From assembly GCA_004357475.1 (NCBI GenBank), contig SMWE01000001.1, positions 1 to 42,322 on the forward strand: a stretch of 42,322 bases of DNA, given 5' to 3'. This stretch comes from Gammaproteobacteria bacterium. Lineage in GTDB: Bacteria; Pseudomonadota; Gammaproteobacteria; Steroidobacterales; Woeseiaceae. The translations under genes and the position numbers were made by a program. The notes beneath the pieces are model-generated. The model ran no database searches, was not told the origin of the DNA, and saw nothing but the letters and a program-made list of their open reading frames with translations. Numbering within the stretch: position 1 is the stretch's first letter; every line of letters starts with the position of its first letter. Of this stretch, positions 40,442 through 42,322 are shown in pieces.

Positions 40442-41854
40442 CTAACTCGTCACCCGGTAACAAGGTGCATAAGATTCACTTGCCAGCTTCATGCGACCAT
40501 GAATAACAAAATCTGTCAGCAACCCATCGAGCAATTTCATCAGTCGCCTGGAACCGCGGATTTCGAAGGGGCCCAGTTTTTCGATCTCGGCCATCGTGTC
40601 ATCCCGCACATTGCCGGACACAATGCCTGAAAAAACGCGGCGCAAATTTAAAGCCAGAATGTGCAAGGGAAGATCGCTGCTCAGATCGATCGCACGCATC
40701 GACTCATGCGTTGCAATGAACGGTTTCTGGAAAATTTCGTCAATTACCATTCGCCAATTGAAATAATAAGCATCGCCGCGCTTCTTACGAAACTGCCAGA
40801 CCTCATCGATACCCTCTGACATCTTGCGCGCTACCTTTTCCGGATCGCCGATGATGACTGTATATCGCCTCTGTGCCTCGGAACCAAGCGTCTCCGAAAT
40901 AAACTCATCGATCTGCCGGAAATACGATTCACTTTCCGGCGGGCCTGTCATTATCATCGGCAACGGCAAATCTCGATTATCCGGATGCAGCAGAATACCC
41001 AGCAAATACAATATTTCTTCCGCCGTACCAACACCGCCTGGAAACACCACGAAGCCATGCGCGACCCGAACAAACGCCTCCAATCGTTTTTCCATGTCCG
41101 GCATTATCACCAGCGAATTTACGATCGGGTTCGGTGACTCTGCCGCGATGATGCCGGGTTCCGTGATGCCTATGTACCGGCCATTTCGAATGCGTTGCTT
41201 GGCGTGGCCGATTGTTGCGCCTTTCATTGGCCCCTTCATCGCCCCCGGACCGCATCCCGTGCATACGTTGAGGGCACGCAAACCCAGCTCGTAACCAACT
41301 TTCTTGGTGTAATCGTATTCGTCCCTGCTGATTGCATGACCTCCCCAGCACACCACGAGGTCCGGTTTTACAGGCAACTGCAGAATCCGGGCGTTGCGCA
41401 AGATGTGAAAAACGGCGTTGGTTATATTCGCCGATGACTTCAGATCGAACCTGCCGGTTGCGCGCAATTCGTGGTCGGTAAATACAATATCGCGAAGCAC
41501 GGCGAACAGCAGTTCCCGAATTCCCCGGATCATCGTGCCATCGACAAAAGCCGTCGCCGGCGCGCCTTTCAGCGTGACCTTCAACCCTCGGTCCTGTTGC
41601 TTGAAGCCGACTTCGAAGCTCTGATATTTTTGCAGAACTGCGCGCGTATCGTCGGTATCGGCACCAGAGTTCAGTACCGCCAGGATGGAACACCGCAACA
41701 GTGCATGCAATCCGCCCTCACCATGTCGCCGAAGCTGCTCTGCTTCGACCTGTGACAGGACTTCGAGACTGCCTTCGGGCCAAACCTCGGCGTCGACCGT
41801 TTCATCACTATCGGCCCGCAGGGACGTGCCGGTGACTATTTCTCCGTGTTGCAA
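40442..41854 (-). CDS. ppnN: Nucleotide 5'-monophosphate nucleosidase PpnN (LOG family)
   Basis: A 470-residue purine/pyrimidine nucleotide nucleosidase that releases the base from monophosphates, known in E. coli to be stimulated by (p)ppGpp. Three parts are visible: an N-terminal domain (about 30-130), a central Rossmann LOG domain with VVCWGGHAISRDEYDYTKKVGYELG, TGCGPGAMKGPMKGA and the signature PGGVGTAEE near residue 273, and a C-terminal domain with DEVWQFRKKRGDAYYFNW and FIATHESMRAIDL. The length is close to E. coli PpnN (454). It is followed upstream, on the same strand, by the L,D-transpeptidase gene 18 bases away. Confidence 0.95.
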   Translation of the reverse strand: MQHGEIVTGTSLRADSDETVDAEVWPEGSLEVLSQVEAEQLRRHGEGGLHALLRCSILAVLNSGADTDDTRAVLQKYQSFEVGFKQQDRGLKVTLKGAPATAFVDGTMIRGIRELLFAVLRDIVFTDHELRATGRFDLKSSANITNAVFHILRNARILQLPVKPDLVVCWGGHAISRDEYDYTKKVGYELGLRALNVCTGCGPGAMKGPMKGATIGHAKQRIRNGRYIGITEPGIIAAESPNPIVNSLVIMPDMEKRLEAFVRVAHGFVVFPGGVGTAEEILYLLGILLHPDNRDLPLPMIMTGPPESESYFRQIDEFISETLGSEAQRRYTVIIGDPEKVARKMSEGIDEVWQFRKKRGDAYYFNWRMVIDEIFQKPFIATHESMRAIDLSSDLPLHILALNLRRVFSGIVSGNVRDDTMAEIEKLGPFEIRGSRRLMKLLDGLLTDFVIHGRMKLASESYAPCYRVTS

Positions 41855-41872
41855 ATTATTCTTCCAGGGTTC

Positions 41873-42322
41873 TCACGGCAGGATTTCGATCGGGACATCA
41901 CCTGGCGTCATAAGCCAGATATCGATCATGTCCGAATTTGAAACCGCGATGCAACCGTTGGTCCAGTCCTCCTTTCGGTAATAAGCTGCAGAATAGGTCG
42001 GCATATTGGGCTGACCATGAATCATGATCGCGCCGCCCGGATCGTAGCCCTTGTGCCTGGCATCTGCACGGTCTAGCGAACTGGGATAGGAGATATGAAT
42101 CGACAGAAAATAATCGCTGTCCGAATTCCTGATATCCAGCGAGTAGAGACCTTCGGGCGTTTTCTGATCTCCCTCGCGCTTTTTGTCGCCAATCGGGGCA
42201 ACGCCAAGTGCGATGTCAAAAGTACGGAATACCGCGCCCTCCCTCATCAGATGCAGCTTGCGGTTTTCTTTCTCCACGACCACTTTGTCCGCCATCGGAA
42301 AATCGCCGGCCTGTGCAGGTAA
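41873..42322 (-). CDS. L,D-transpeptidase (YkuD family), 5' end outside the window
   Basis: Cross-links peptidoglycan or attaches proteins to it in the periplasm. The frame stays open to the window edge through LPAQAGDFPMADKVVV, which looks like the end of a signal peptide, so the true start is beyond 42322; the ATG at 42295 is unlikely. Domain features are VVVEKENRKLHLMREG, GDKKREGDQKTPEGLYSL, the HGQPNMP segment and the catalytic motif NGCIAVSNSDM, with the active-site cysteine and upstream histidine. The domain is small, of the ErfK/YafK-like type. It lies 18 bases before ppnN. Confidence 0.9.
   Translation of the reverse strand, partial: LPAQAGDFPMADKVVVEKENRKLHLMREGAVFRTFDIALGVAPIGDKKREGDQKTPEGLYSLDIRNSDSDYFLSIHISYPSSLDRADARHKGYDPGGAIMIHGQPNMPTYSAAYYRKEDWTNGCIAVSNSDMIDIWLMTPGDVPIEILP

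Noticed and set aside
1-42322. CRISPR arrays, tRNA or rRNA genes, insertion sequences and phage genes
   Set aside because: I looked for regular repeats, cloverleaf-type segments ending in CCA, rRNA-like stretches and transposase or integrase motifs on both strands and found none.

Overview
The window reads as chromosomal DNA of a gammaproteobacterium that makes type IV pili. Three things support this: a Chp-type twitching chemosensory cluster (pilG-pilH-pilI-pilJ-chpA-chpC), a pilT-pilU retraction ATPase block, and neighbours (gshB, tonB, yqgE, ruvX, pyrB on one side; yggS, proC, yggT, a DUF4426 lipoprotein gene on the other) in nearly the order I know from Pseudomonas aeruginosa. Differences from Pseudomonas (no pilK, chpB, pyrR or pyrC; a pyrK; a third PilT-like ATPase; a very large secreted Asp-box protein) point to a more distant, probably environmental lineage such as Woeseiales-like bacteria. 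That placement is inference. I saw no rRNA, tRNA, CRISPR array, insertion sequence or phage gene.

Layout. 1-5.8 kb: cobalamin region. A PduO-type cob(I)alamin adenosyltransferase gene with its own near-consensus promoter faces an operon on the minus strand that starts with a cobalamin riboswitch and carries btuB, ampD, ampE, btuF and an ArsN2-like acetyltransferase gene with overlapping or nearly touching ends. 5.8-15.1 kb: chp cluster on the minus strand. 15.5-21.5 kb: plus-strand run gshB, tonB, yqgE, ruvX, pyrB, pyrK, acdS. 21.6-22.8 kb: decayed stretch with two disrupted genes. 22.9-26.2 kb: one long gene for a secreted beta-propeller (Asp-box) protein. 26.2-29.6 kb: pilT, pilU and a second pilU-like gene, minus strand. 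29.6-32.7 kb: yggS, proC, yggT, a frameshifted yggU and a lipoprotein gene, plus strand. 32.7-33.5 kb: a nested palindrome that runs into the 3' end of an alpha/beta-hydrolase gene. 33.7-36.2 kb: rocD and a membrane-anchored coiled-coil/helix-hairpin-helix protein. 36.2-39.1 kb: htpG-msrB-FKBP stress operon behind a sigma-32-type promoter. 39.1-40.2 kb: small genes with CRP-like sites. 40.4-42.3 kb: ppnN and a truncated L,D-transpeptidase gene.

How the genes work together. BtuB (with TonB energy), BtuF and the adenosyltransferase form a B12 uptake and activation route regulated by B12 itself. PilG/H/I/J and ChpA/C signal to the pilus motor, whose retraction is driven by PilT and PilU. RocD and ProC connect ornithine to proline through pyrroline-5-carboxylate. 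HtpG, MsrB and the FKBP isomerase form a protein-repair set. The most unusual points are the mixed B12-riboswitch operon, a chemosensory system without adaptation enzymes, an apparent true ACC deaminase attached to pyrimidine genes, the stress operon, a palindrome supplying the end of a gene, and a CRP-type promoter in front of unrecognised small genes.
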